Part shown: in pieces, positions 8,591-16,961 of the stretch | Layout of the letters: every line of letters begins with the position of its first letter | Numbering within the stretch: position 1 is the stretch's first letter | NCBI GenBank assembly: GCA_028290285.1 | Contig: JAQGKD010000008.1 | Span: 62,001 to 126,000, forward strand | Direction: 5' to 3' | DNA from: Hyphomicrobiales bacterium | Lineage (GTDB): Bacteria; Pseudomonadota; Alphaproteobacteria; Rhizobiales; Beijerinckiaceae | Length of the DNA stretch: 64,000 nucleotides | The notes under the pieces: model-generated | The model's input: only the letters and a program-made list of their open reading frames with translations | Database searches by the model: none | What the model was told of the DNA's origin: nothing | Translations under genes and position numbers: made by a program

Positions 8591-10015
8591 CTACTTCTCC
8601 GCGCCTGTAAAAGCGATCCGCAACATGTTCGTCGCGCCGGGTGTTCCGAAGGGAACGCCGGCGACGATGATCACGCGGTCTCCCTCATGCGAAAACCCTT
8701 CGCGATTCGCGAACTTGCAGGCGCGCCTGGCCATGTCGTCGAGATCGCTCGCATCCTTCGTCAGCACCGCATGCACGCCCCAGACAAGCGAAAGCCGCCG
8801 CGCCGTATCGCGATTGGGTGTGAGCGCCAGAACCGGCGGCTGCGGCCGCTCGCGCGCGATACGCAGCGCCGTCGAGCCTGACGACGTCCACGCAATGACG
8901 GCCTTCAAATCAAGCGTTTCGGCGACATCGCGCGCTGCGACCGCGATTGCATCGGCGCCAGTCGCCTCCGGCTCGCTCCGCTGGGCATTGATGACCGACC
9001 GATAGACGGGATCGGTCTCCACCTCTTCGGCAATGCGGTTCATCGTCATGACGGCTTCGACGGGATATTGGCCCGCCGCGCTTTCGGCCGAGAGCATCAC
9101 CGCATCCGCGCCCTCGAAGACGGCGGTCGCAACATCGGACACTTCGGCGCGCGTGGGCACCGGCGAGGTGATCATGGATTCCAGCATCTGCGTCGCCACG
9201 ACCACGGGCTTGCCGAGCTTGCGCGCCATGCGCGTGATCCGCTTCTGCAGGCCGGGCACTTTCTCGACGGGCATTTCCACGCCGAGATCGCCGCGCGCCA
9301 CCATCAGCGCGTCCGAGATTTCCATGATCTCCTCGAGGCGAGCAATAGCCTGCGGTTTCTCGATCTTGGCCAGCACGGAGGCGCGACCTCGCACGATCTT
9401 CTTCACTTCGGCGATGTCGTCGGCGCGCTGTACGAAAGACACCGCGATCCAGTCGACGCCCACATGCAGCGCGGCATCGAGATCCGAACGATCCTTGGGT
9501 GTCATGGCAGACACCTTGATTTCCGTGTCGGGCAAGCTGACGCCCTTGCGATCGGACACCCGCCCGCCGACATCGACGACAGCGACCGCACGGCCCGCAT
9601 CGGCCTCGACCACATGCAGGCGCAATTTACCGTCGTCGATCAGGATCGTATGGCCCGGCGCCAGCGCTGCCAGAATTTCGGGATGCGGCAGGTGCACGCG
9701 ATGCGAATCGCCCAGCTCCGGATCTGAATCCAGAATGAAATGATCGCCCGACGTCAACTGCGTCCCGCCGTCCTTGAAGCGCCCGACACGCAGCTTGGGG
9801 CCCTGCAGGTCGACGAGAATGCCGATGCCCCGCCCGAACTCCTGCTCGAGCGCGCGGATCGTATGCACCCGCTCGTGCAGGGCCTCATGGCTCGTATGGC
9901 TCATATTGATGCGGAACACGTCGGTGCCCGCTTCCAGAAGGCGTTTGAGAACAGCCACATCCTGCGACGCAGGTCCGAGAGTCGCGAGTATTTTGACCCG
10001 GCGAAGCCTTCTCAT
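8591..10015 (-). CDS. pyk: Pyruvate kinase
   Basis: Converts phosphoenolpyruvate and ADP to pyruvate and ATP. The protein is 474 residues. It starts RRVKILATLGPAS, with RINMSH in the first beta/alpha unit, then the B domain (VDLQGPKLRVG), the catalytic-lysine region LAKIEKPQA, and the ADP/metal motif MVARGDLGVEMP. The C-terminal allosteric domain is complete. The gene is single, converging with the TPR lipoprotein and followed upstream by a short DUF1036 gene on the same strand. Confidence 0.96.
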   Translation of the reverse strand: MRRLRRVKILATLGPASQDVAVLKRLLEAGTDVFRINMSHTSHEALHERVHTIRALEQEFGRGIGILVDLQGPKLRVGRFKDGGTQLTSGDHFILDSDPELGDSHRVHLPHPEILAALAPGHTILIDDGKLRLHVVEADAGRAVAVVDVGGRVSDRKGVSLPDTEIKVSAMTPKDRSDLDAALHVGVDWIAVSFVQRADDIAEVKKIVRGRASVLAKIEKPQAIARLEEIMEISDALMVARGDLGVEMPVEKVPGLQKRITRMARKLGKPVVVATQMLESMITSPVPTRAEVSDVATAVFEGADAVMLSAESAAGQYPVEAVMTMNRIAEEVETDPVYRSVINAQRSEPEATGADAIAVAARDVAETLDLKAVIAWTSSGSTALRIARERPQPPVLALTPNRDTARRLSLVWGVHAVLTKDASDLDDMARRACKFANREGFSHEGDRVIIVAGVPFGTPGATNMLRIAFTGAEK

Positions 10016-10034
10016 GCCAAAACCTTCCTGAAAA

Positions 10035-10481
10035 TCACCGCGACGCCGGCGGCTGGTTCGAATCGGTCAATTGTACGGTCCAGTTCTTGGCGTCCTTCCC
10101 CGTATCGATCTCGAAGAAACCGGTCCGGTCGTAACCGCGAACCAGGCAATTCTCGCGTCCCTCGATGCGGAATTCACGATCGCGCGTGCACATGTAAGCC
10201 TTGCCCTTCCACTCGCCGCCACGCTCGTCCATGGCGTAGACGTAGTAGAACTGAGCGGCCAGGGGCCCCCGCAGCAGCGTTTCGCAAGCGCCGTTCTTGA
10301 GGTTCCACCAGCCCTCGGTGACCCAGGCCTGCCCGTCCGTGTAGGAGATCGAGACGCTGACCCGCCCGGAGGCGTTGTTGCAGAGGCGGAAATCGGCTTG
10401 CGCCGCACCACTTCCGAGCAGCACCGAGCCGAGCGTGACGACGAAAAGGATGATGGGAGAGGTGGCTCGCGTAAAAGACAT
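10035..10481 (-). CDS. DUF1036 family exported protein
   Basis: Predicted secreted protein of 148 residues with a classical signal peptide (MSFTRATSPIILFVVTLGSV, cleavage after GSGAAQA). The mature part has the DUF1036 features FRLCNNASGRVSVSISY, a WVTEGWWNL motif and conserved cysteines (CNN, ACETLL, YMCTRD, ENCLV) that could form disulfides. The frame extends to a GTG at 10526, but the ATG at 10481 sits exactly at the signal peptide. It lies just upstream of pyk on the same strand. Family function is unknown. Confidence 0.8.
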   Translation of the reverse strand: MSFTRATSPIILFVVTLGSVLLGSGAAQADFRLCNNASGRVSVSISYTDGQAWVTEGWWNLKNGACETLLRGPLAAQFYYVYAMDERGGEWKGKAYMCTRDREFRIEGRENCLVRGYDRTGFFEIDTGKDAKNWTVQLTDSNQPPASR

Positions 10482-10655
10482 GGCGTCCAAATGGGTGCGA
10501 TGGAAGCGAAAGAGCCGAATCGGCACACGCCGCTCCGATCGTCTTTCCTTGAACCATCATTGTGGCATCCTGTCAGGTGTCAACGTCGCGCCCGCCCCCC
10601 AAGGTTCCCTCCGCGCGCATCCGCATCCAACTGGCCAGCGCGCAGCTCACACTTT

Positions 10656-11495
10656 ATGGTGGCCCGCATGCCCGATCCCGAAACCTTCGAACCGATCGAA
10701 ACCATATCCGGTGCGCTCGATTCAGGCGTGCTCTTCCTGTGCGACCATGCCAGCCCCGCCTTGCCCCAGGCATACGGCACGCTTGGGCTGACGGATGAAC
10801 ACTTCTCGCGCCACATCGCCTACGACATCGGCGCCGCCGCTCTCACACGAAAACTCGCCGCGCTGATGGGTGCCCCTGCCCTTCTCACCACGTTCTCGCG
10901 GCTGCTGATCGACCCCAATCGCGGCGGCGACGATCCGACTTTGGTCATGCGCATCTCCGACCGCGCGCTGATCCCCGGCAATGCGCGGGTGGACGCCACC
11001 GAGGTGGAGACCCGCCGAAGCCTCTATTGGCAGCCATATCGCGACGCGATCGATGCGAAAATCGATGCCATGATCGCGGCGGGACCGCCGCCCGCGATTG
11101 TCTCGATTCATTCGTTCACTCCCGTCTGGCGTGGCCATCCGCGCCCCTGGCACATCGGCGTGCTCTGGGACTGCGACGGCCGCCTCGCCCGCCCCTTCAT
11201 CGACGGGCTGCGGGCGGGCACGGACCTGATCGTGGGCGACAATGAACCCTATGACGGCGCGCTGGAGGGCGACACCATGTTCGACCACGGCACGGCACGC
11301 GGCCTCGCCCATATGCTGGTCGAAGTTCGCCAGGACCTCATTGCCGACCAGTCCGGCGCGGAAGACTGGGCCGAGCGCCTCGCACCCTTCATTGCCCTTG
11401 GCCTCGCCGCGCCCAACGTCCATATGATCCAGCATCACGAAAGCCGCGCTGCACCGCCGGCGCGCCTGCGACTGCTCAGGGAGAAGCGCTCATGA
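10656..11495 (+). CDS. N-formylglutamate amidohydrolase family protein
   Basis: Predicted zinc hydrolase of 279 residues (FGase/HutG2-like fold) that removes formyl from N-formylglutamate or similar N-acyl amino acids. The DSGVLFLCDHAS motif near residue 22-33, SRLLIDPNRG, VSIHSFTPVW and the late HMIQHHE stretch match the family. No histidine-utilisation genes are adjacent, so the substrate is open. A second ATG at 10668 could also start it. Its stop overlaps the next gene's ATG by 4 bases, indicating translational coupling. Confidence 0.85.
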   Translation: MVARMPDPETFEPIETISGALDSGVLFLCDHASPALPQAYGTLGLTDEHFSRHIAYDIGAAALTRKLAALMGAPALLTTFSRLLIDPNRGGDDPTLVMRISDRALIPGNARVDATEVETRRSLYWQPYRDAIDAKIDAMIAAGPPPAIVSIHSFTPVWRGHPRPWHIGVLWDCDGRLARPFIDGLRAGTDLIVGDNEPYDGALEGDTMFDHGTARGLAHMLVEVRQDLIADQSGAEDWAERLAPFIALGLAAPNVHMIQHHESRAAPPARLRLLREKRS

Positions 11496-11806
11496 ACTTC
11501 GACGAAAAGACCCAGACAGAGCTGGAAGCGGCAGCTTTCCGCCGCCTTCTGTCGCATCTGCGCGAGCGGGCGGATGTGCAGAACATCGACCTGATGAATC
11601 TCTCGGGCTTCTGCCGCAATTGCCTTTCCAACTGGATGAAGGATGCAGCCGACGAACGCGGCCTCGCCCTGAGCCGAGACGAAGCGCGCGAGCACGTCTA
11701 CGGCATGCCCTACGAGGACTGGAAGGCGAAGAACCAGCGCGAAGCGAGCGCCGAGCAGGTCGCCGCCTTCGCGAAATCACCCGCCGGACAGAACAAGCAC
11801 GGCTGA
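11492..11806 (+). CDS. DUF1244 family protein
   Basis: A 104-residue cytosolic protein with the DUF1244 core: FRRLLSHLRERADVQNIDLM, then a compact CRNCLSNWM motif (Cys-x2-Cys near residues 41-44), then EHVYGMPYEDWKAKNQ. The family is common in alpha- and gammaproteobacteria and has no assigned function; the two cysteines suggest metal or redox chemistry (inference). It overlaps the amidohydrolase stop (ATGA), so the two are made together. Confidence 0.85.
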   Translation: MNFDEKTQTELEAAAFRRLLSHLRERADVQNIDLMNLSGFCRNCLSNWMKDAADERGLALSRDEAREHVYGMPYEDWKAKNQREASAEQVAAFAKSPAGQNKHG

Positions 11807-11868
11807 GCACACTCCACCGCAGAATTGTGCGAAGTCTCAGGAAACCGGGGATTTCGTGCAAGGGGTGC

Positions 11869-11897
11869 TTGACGTAGGCGGCCCCGCGTCGCATCCA
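11869..11897 (+). promoter_or_regulatory. Possible sigma-70 promoter upstream of gapR
   Basis: GCTTGACG gives a good alphaproteobacterial -35 element at 11869-11874. Seventeen bases later CATCCA is only a weak -10. The position, about 60 bases before the gapR ATG, is plausible, but the assignment is weak. Confidence 0.3.
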
Positions 11898-11956
11898 TCC
11901 TCCACCCGCATGCGGCGGACCTGCACTCCCCACTTTTCCATGACACAGGGCGCGAG

Positions 11957-12199
11957 ATGAGCACGAATTCGGTCGATGCTGGACATTTGCGCGCGTTTCT
12001 GGAGCGCATCGAGCGCCTCGAAGAAGAGAAGCGCGCCATCGCCGACGACATCAAGGAAGTCTATGCCGAGGCAAAGGGCACGGGCTACGACGTGAAGATC
12101 ATGCGCAAGATCGTCTCGATCCGTCGCATGGACCGCGACAAGCGTCGCGAGGAAGAAGAAATCCTGGAGCTCTATCTGGCCGCGCTCGGCGAGGTCTGA
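11957..12199 (+). CDS. gapR: GapR-family (DUF2312) nucleoid-associated protein
   Basis: An 80-residue helical protein matching DUF2312: [49 protein letters not shown]. In Caulobacter the family member GapR tracks overtwisted DNA ahead of replication forks and is essential. The lysine/arginine residues that line the DNA-binding channel ([14 protein letters not shown]) are present. It stands alone, with a repeat element directly downstream that may end its transcript. Confidence 0.9.
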   Translation: MSTNSVDAGHLRAFLERIERLEEEKRAIADDIKEVYAEAKGTGYDVKIMRKIVSIRRMDRDKRREEEEILELYLAALGEV

Positions 12200-12214
12200 C
12201 ACAGCGCAGCCCTG

Positions 12215-12334
12215 CTTCTCCCGCTGGGAGAAGCTGTCAGCGGAGCTGACTGATGAGGGGTTTCGATCCACGCTCTGAGGGTCCGTAGCCCCTCATCCGG
12301 CTGCTTCGCAGCCACCTTCTCCCTCTGGGAGAAA
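12215..12334. repeat. Large palindromic interspersed repeat after gapR
   Basis: A structured non-coding element. A hairpin CTTCTCCC-GCT-GGGAGAAG (12215-12233) and a matching hairpin TTCTCCC-TCT-GGGAGAA (12317-12333) flank an outer inverted repeat GATGAGGGG (12252-12260) / CCCCTCATC (12289-12297). The GGCTGCTTCGCAGCC unit at 12299-12313 is a further small stem. From recall, copies are scattered in Hyphomicrobiales genomes. It sits between the convergent gapR and ABC permease genes and may act as a transcript end. Confidence 0.65.
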
Positions 12335-12348
12335 GACGTGCCCTGCCC

Positions 12349-13137
12349 TCAGGCCTGCTCGCCGGTCGCCCGGCCAATCAGCGCGTTGCAGGCACCCGCG
12401 ATGGCGAATACGACGATCAGCAGCGCGTAAAGTGTCGGCATGTCGAAGCGTGTGTAGATCTGCATGATCAGATAGCCGAGCCCCTGGTTGGAGAGCTTCG
12501 TCTCGGCCAGCAGGACCGTGATGATGGCTGTTCCCAATCCAAGCCGGACGCCGTTGAGCACGGGAATCCGCATGGCGGGCAGATAGATCTTCGTCGCCAT
12601 CTGCCAGGTCGAGGCCCGGAACGACCGCCCCACGCGAATGAGGACATGGTCGATCTGGCGCATCCCCGCCGCGGTCGAGAGTGCCACCGCGAAGAAGGCC
12701 GACAGCGCCCCCAGCGCAATTTTGGAACTGGGGCCGACGCCGAACCACATGATCATGATCGGGAACAGGATGATGCGTGGCGTGGGGCTGAGATAATAGA
12801 TGTAGGGCTCGAAGGCCCGCATCAGGAAGCGGTTCGCACCCAGGATGATGCCGGTCGCCACGCCGAGCGCGGTGCCGATGACGAGAGAGACCACGACCTC
12901 TAGTGTCGTAACCTTCAGGTTGGTCCAGAAGTCGGGCGTGACGAGCAGCTTGCCCAACGCCTTCACGATCGCCAGCAGCGACGGCACGACCTCGCCATAG
13001 AACAGGCCAGAACGCGACAGCCCCTCCCAAAGGGCGAGGATGAAGATCGCGCAGGCGATCCTGAGAAAAAAGGCCGCGCGCGCCGACGCCTGCCCGCCCA
13101 TCACAGGGGCGACGGCAGGACGTGCGCGGGCGGTCAT
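12349..13137 (-). CDS. ABC transporter permease (SsuC/TauC-type), second of two
   Basis: Inner-membrane permease of 262 residues with about six hydrophobic helices and the BPD_transp_1 EAA-like loop (AETKLSNQGLGYLIMQ) near the C-terminus. It belongs to the nitrate/sulfonate/taurine (NrtB/SsuC) family. I chose the ATG at 13137, which overlaps the upstream permease stop as ATGA; an ATG at 13155 is an alternative. It is the last gene of a three-gene ABC operon lacking a substrate-binding protein, so the substrate is unknown. Confidence 0.88.
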   Translation of the reverse strand: MTARARPAVAPVMGGQASARAAFFLRIACAIFILALWEGLSRSGLFYGEVVPSLLAIVKALGKLLVTPDFWTNLKVTTLEVVVSLVIGTALGVATGIILGANRFLMRAFEPYIYYLSPTPRIILFPIMIMWFGVGPSSKIALGALSAFFAVALSTAAGMRQIDHVLIRVGRSFRASTWQMATKIYLPAMRIPVLNGVRLGLGTAIITVLLAETKLSNQGLGYLIMQIYTRFDMPTLYALLIVVFAIAGACNALIGRATGEQA

Positions 13138-13910
13138 CTCGCCGGTTGCAGCCATGATTCGATACGCTCCAGAATGACGAAGAAGATGACTGAGACGAGG
13201 ATCACGAAACAGATCGAGGCATAGGTGCCCGGCAGATCGTAGCGTTCCGCGAGGTCGTTGATGAGTTGCCCGAGACCGCCGAGGTTGATGAGGAATTCAA
13301 CGCCCACGACGGTGATGAGGCAAAAGGTCCAGCTCAGCCTTATGCCCGTGAAGATGACAGGAAGCGCCGAGGGAAACAGGATCTTCCAGAACATCTGCGA
13401 TGAGGTCATGTTTAGGCTGCGCCCGACGTTGACCAGGACCTTTCGCGTCGCGGTCAGGCCCTCGACCGTCTTCAGGATGATCGGTGCGAGGCCGTGAAAG
13501 AACGCCATGACGATGATCGTGGTCGGCGACCGTCCGAAGATCACGAGAAACAGTGGGAAGGCGAGCACGATGGGTGCGGCTGCGAGCGCCGCCACCCAAT
13601 CCTCGAGCGCCCGGCGCCAGAGCGCGAACCGATAGAGGAGCGCGCCCACGGGCACGCCGACGAGAACGACGGCGACACCTGCAACCAGCATTTCAAATGC
13701 AGTTTCGCGACACCGCTGGAGAATATCCTCCTCGACGATCACGCGCTCGAAGGCGAGCAGCACGTCGCTCGGCGGCGGGATCACATAGCGGTTGACCACG
13801 CCGATCCGCACGAGAAACTCGAACGCGAGCACCGCGACAACGAGCGCACCCACCCCGGTGATCTCTGGAGCGCGGCGGATGTAGAAAGGAAGGCTGGCCG
13901 AGTTAGCCAT
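13134..13910 (-). CDS. ABC transporter permease (SsuC/TauC-type), first of two
   Basis: Inner-membrane permease of 258 residues, the same family as its neighbour but clearly diverged. The cytoplasmic EAA-like loop reads EFLINLGGLGQLINDLAERYDL. Having two different permease genes suggests a heterodimeric membrane channel. Its start overlaps the ATPase stop by 8 bases, and its own stop overlaps the next permease start. It probably works in uptake of a small organic anion such as a sulfonate, by family only. Confidence 0.88.
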   Translation of the reverse strand: MANSASLPFYIRRAPEITGVGALVVAVLAFEFLVRIGVVNRYVIPPPSDVLLAFERVIVEEDILQRCRETAFEMLVAGVAVVLVGVPVGALLYRFALWRRALEDWVAALAAAPIVLAFPLFLVIFGRSPTTIIVMAFFHGLAPIILKTVEGLTATRKVLVNVGRSLNMTSSQMFWKILFPSALPVIFTGIRLSWTFCLITVVGVEFLINLGGLGQLINDLAERYDLPGTYASICFVILVSVIFFVILERIESWLQPAR

Positions 13911-14760
13911 TCGACCCTCTCCGGTTGGCCGCGGATTCCGAATCCGCCATGCCGCGCGAGGCCTCTTCGCGCAGGTCGTTCCAGATCTCGGCGACGTAAT
14001 GACCGAAGGCGTCGCTACCCACGACGTCGGACGTGCGCGGCCGGGGCAGGTCGATCTTGACGATGCGCTTCACCTGTCCCGGCCGATAGGTCATCACGAC
14101 GATGCGGTCGGAGAGCTGCACGGCTTCGGTGAGGTTGTGCGTGATGAGCAGCGTGGTCTGGTGCAATTGCTGCTGGATCTGCGTGATCTTGTCACCGAGC
14201 AGCAGGCGCGTCTGCTCGTCGAGCGCCGCGAAAGGCTCGTCCATGAGCAAGATCTTCGGCTCGGATACCAGCGTGCGCGCGATTGATACGCGCTGCTTCA
14301 TGCCGCCGGACAATTGCGTCGGATAGTTCTTCTCGAAATTGGCGAGTCCGACCATGTCGATGAAATGATGGGCGCGATCCATGCGCTCCGACTTGGCTAC
14401 GCCGCGAAGTTCTAGGGGAAAAGCGACATTGTCGATGACGTTGCGCCACGGGAAGGTCGACTCTTCCTGGAACACCATGCCCACGGCCGGATGCGGCGCC
14501 GAAATGCGGTCCTTGCCGATCATCACGCTGCCCTCATATTCGCCGAGGAGGCCGCCGATGATGTTGAAAAGGGTCGATTTTCCACAGCCGGACGGGCCGA
14601 TCACCGAAACGAATTCGCCCTGCGCCACATCGAACGAGACGTGGTCGACGGCAGTAACGATTTCGGAACCGCGACCAAAGCGCTTGACGACAGCGTCGAC
14701 AACCATGGCCGGCTGTGTGGCGGCGTTCATCGAGGGGGCAACAGAAGAAAGGGAGGTCAT
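13903..14760 (-). CDS. ABC transporter ATP-binding protein (SsuB/TauB-type)
   Basis: Cytosolic ATPase of 285 residues powering the two downstream permeases. Walker [10 protein letters not shown] is at 55-63, followed by Q-loop FQEESTFPW, signature LSGGMKQR and Walker [13 protein letters not shown]. The C-terminal sequence resembles nitrate/sulfonate importer ATPases. It is the first gene of the operon. The ~230 bases upstream hold no binding-protein gene and no recognisable TPP or other riboswitch. Confidence 0.92.
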   Translation of the reverse strand: MTSLSSVAPSMNAATQPAMVVDAVVKRFGRGSEIVTAVDHVSFDVAQGEFVSVIGPSGCGKSTLFNIIGGLLGEYEGSVMIGKDRISAPHPAVGMVFQEESTFPWRNVIDNVAFPLELRGVAKSERMDRAHHFIDMVGLANFEKNYPTQLSGGMKQRVSIARTLVSEPKILLMDEPFAALDEQTRLLLGDKITQIQQQLHQTTLLITHNLTEAVQLSDRIVVMTYRPGQVKRIVKIDLPRPRTSDVVGSDAFGHYVAEIWNDLREEASRGMADSESAANRRGSNG

Positions 14761-14990
14761 TGATCTGCTCTCTCGGGCGAGGGAGGCCGCATGGGATAAC
14801 GCCGGTACGGTCCGCAGGGTCCGGGGCGAGTATGCGCGAGTGACATGTGGTGGGCAATGCGACGGCGTAGGCGCCGGATCGGGGCTGTCCTGCTACATGG
14901 GTGCGTTTCCGGTGCGGCTTCGCCAGATGAGTGAGCCGCTTGGATGCGAGCACTAGCGACCGTGCCCGCGCTCGTCAACCGCTGCCGTGT

Positions 14991-16682
14991 TCAGTTCAGG
15001 TTGAGAGCGGCGAGTCCGACGCGGTTGCGCTTGCCATCGCCCGCCTGTCCCGTCCGCAGGAGGGGCCGAACAGCCGGGCCGCTGAAGGCTTGCGTGTCCA
15101 GATCAGTCGCCGAGGCCCCGAACTGCGTTGTCAAAGGGGCGGCCGCCGAGAACACGAGTGCGTGGGTATCGACCTGTGACGCGGCGCGAAGTCCCGTCGC
15201 CGAACCGAGCTGGCTCTGGGGCATCGTGCGCGTCATGTCACCCGGCCGCGTGAACGCGACGAAGTTCGATCGGTCGAGACGCGCGGCAACGAGCTGGGCC
15301 TTGCGCTGCTTCGCGCCGGACCGCACGCCGACAGCCTGTGCGATCGCCGGGGAACTGATCCGGGCAGCGCTACCCCGCAGCGCCGGACGCACCGGCTCGT
15401 CGGAGTTCGCTGCGGGCGCATAGGCCATCAGGCCGAGGTCGTTCGTCGAGCCCGTCGCCACGACGTCCGTCCCCTGCTTGATGACATCAGGCAGATCGGC
15501 GGCACGGGCGAGCAGGCCGGTGAAGGGGTCCTTGCCCGTAGCCGGGCCATTCGCTTTCGCAGCGGCCGGAGCCGTAAGCGCGGCCAGCGCCATCGGGCGC
15601 ACGGGCGGCAGCGGAATATCGGGACCGGCGGCAGCCATGACGGGTGCAAGTTCCGAGGGACGGCGCGGCGGCAACGGCATGTTGAGGCGCGACCCACCCG
15701 CCGGGTCGGCAGCTGCGGATGCTGTCTGGACCGGTGTTCCCATCGTCGTCTCGCCGCGCGGCAGGTCACGCTCGGCACGGGCCAGCGTCTCCGCGCCACG
15801 GCGCTGCGAGGGCGTATCGATCGAGGCGCCCTCTTCCGAATCCGCAGGCGTCACGCGAGCAAGGCGCGCACGGCCGGAACGCGTCGGCGCAGGGGCCGCC
15901 TCGTCCTCGTCTCCGCCGCGACCGAACAGCGAGGCGAAGAAGCCACGCGAGGAACCGCTGCTCGCCACCGCCGTGGAAGGGCCATCGCCACGGGCCTCGA
16001 TTTCCGCGCGCGCCTCTTCGTATCGGGCGAGCGGATGTCCGTTGGTCGGCAGATGCACGGTCTTGCCATCGGGGAACAGGCGAGCGAGCTGATCGTAGCT
16101 CATGCGCGGCCAGGCGCGGACGCTGCCGACGTCGAGATGAACGAACGGCGTTCCCGCCGTCGGATAATAACCCACGCCACCGCGCTGAAGCTTCATTGCG
16201 ATTTCGCGAACCTTCGACATGGAAACGTCGGTGTAATGCATGTCCATCGCCTTCCCGAGCATGTGCTGGGAATGTTCGGCAACGGCGCGCGAGCGGCGGC
16301 GCAGCATGGCGTTGGTGCCCGGCGAGCGGTAGGCGGAGACGATCTGGACGGGTGCGCGCGAACCGGTCTCGCGATAAGTCTCCCAGATCACGTCGAAAAG
16401 CTTAGGGCTCATCTTGATCGGCTCGTCCGTGCGCCAGTCGCGCAGGAACCAGTTCAGCTTGTCGAGCGTCGCGCGGTCATACTGGCCATCGACCCGGAAG
16501 GTGGCCGAAATGCTCTCGCCCGTATGCGTGTGATAGAGGTTAATGGTGCGCGTATCGCCGTTCGCGATCGCGTTCTGTGTCGGTGCAGGCGACACCGCCG
16601 TGAACACGGCCGCGAGCAGCCCCATCGTGGCGACGGCGCAAAAGCTGCGGCTCAAGGCGAGGCGAATTCGCTGATACTGCAA
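14991..16682 (-). CDS. DUF882 murein endopeptidase-like protein (M15/MepK type) with long C-terminal extension
   Basis: Exported cell-wall peptidase candidate of 563 residues. After a signal segment, a domain at about 45-215 carries the metallopeptidase pattern: IVSAYRSPGTNAML, EHSQHMLGKAMDMHY and PFVHLDVG, supplying the His/Asp/His zinc ligands expected of the M15-like YcbK/MepK family that cuts peptidoglycan crosslinks. From about residue 230 the protein is a long low-complexity Pro/Ala/Arg-rich tail, unlike the ~180-residue E. coli protein. The frame starts at a TTG (16682) with GGAAGAG about 8 bases upstream; no ATG precedes the signal peptide. Confidence 0.82.
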   Translation of the reverse strand: MQYQRIRLALSRSFCAVATMGLLAAVFTAVSPAPTQNAIANGDTRTINLYHTHTGESISATFRVDGQYDRATLDKLNWFLRDWRTDEPIKMSPKLFDVIWETYRETGSRAPVQIVSAYRSPGTNAMLRRRSRAVAEHSQHMLGKAMDMHYTDVSMSKVREIAMKLQRGGVGYYPTAGTPFVHLDVGSVRAWPRMSYDQLARLFPDGKTVHLPTNGHPLARYEEARAEIEARGDGPSTAVASSGSSRGFFASLFGRGGDEDEAAPAPTRSGRARLARVTPADSEEGASIDTPSQRRGAETLARAERDLPRGETTMGTPVQTASAAADPAGGSRLNMPLPPRRPSELAPVMAAAGPDIPLPPVRPMALAALTAPAAAKANGPATGKDPFTGLLARAADLPDVIKQGTDVVATGSTNDLGLMAYAPAANSDEPVRPALRGSAARISSPAIAQAVGVRSGAKQRKAQLVAARLDRSNFVAFTRPGDMTRTMPQSQLGSATGLRAASQVDTHALVFSAAAPLTTQFGASATDLDTQAFSGPAVRPLLRTGQAGDGKRNRVGLAALNLN

Positions 16683-16961
16683 TATGACACTCTTCCGAAC
16701 ACAGCGCCGGCGGAGGCGCGACCAACATGGTGAGCAGAGTGTTGCCGGAAAGCGTTAATTGCCCGTAACGCGGGACAAAGAAACTGACGACCGGGAATCG
16801 GCCCCGCCCAAGGCCCGATGGAAGCGCTCAAAAAAGACAGCCAATGGTGGCGCCTTTGTGTCCAGAATCACACAGGGGCCAGCCGAATACAACCGTGCCC
16901 GCTCCCCGCCAGGCGGGAAACGGGCACCAAAAAAGATTTCGACGGGACAGAAAAGAACGGC

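Noticed and set aside
14761..14990. Possible TPP or other riboswitch ahead of the ABC importer
   Set aside because: The conserved thi-box words could not be found on the minus strand.
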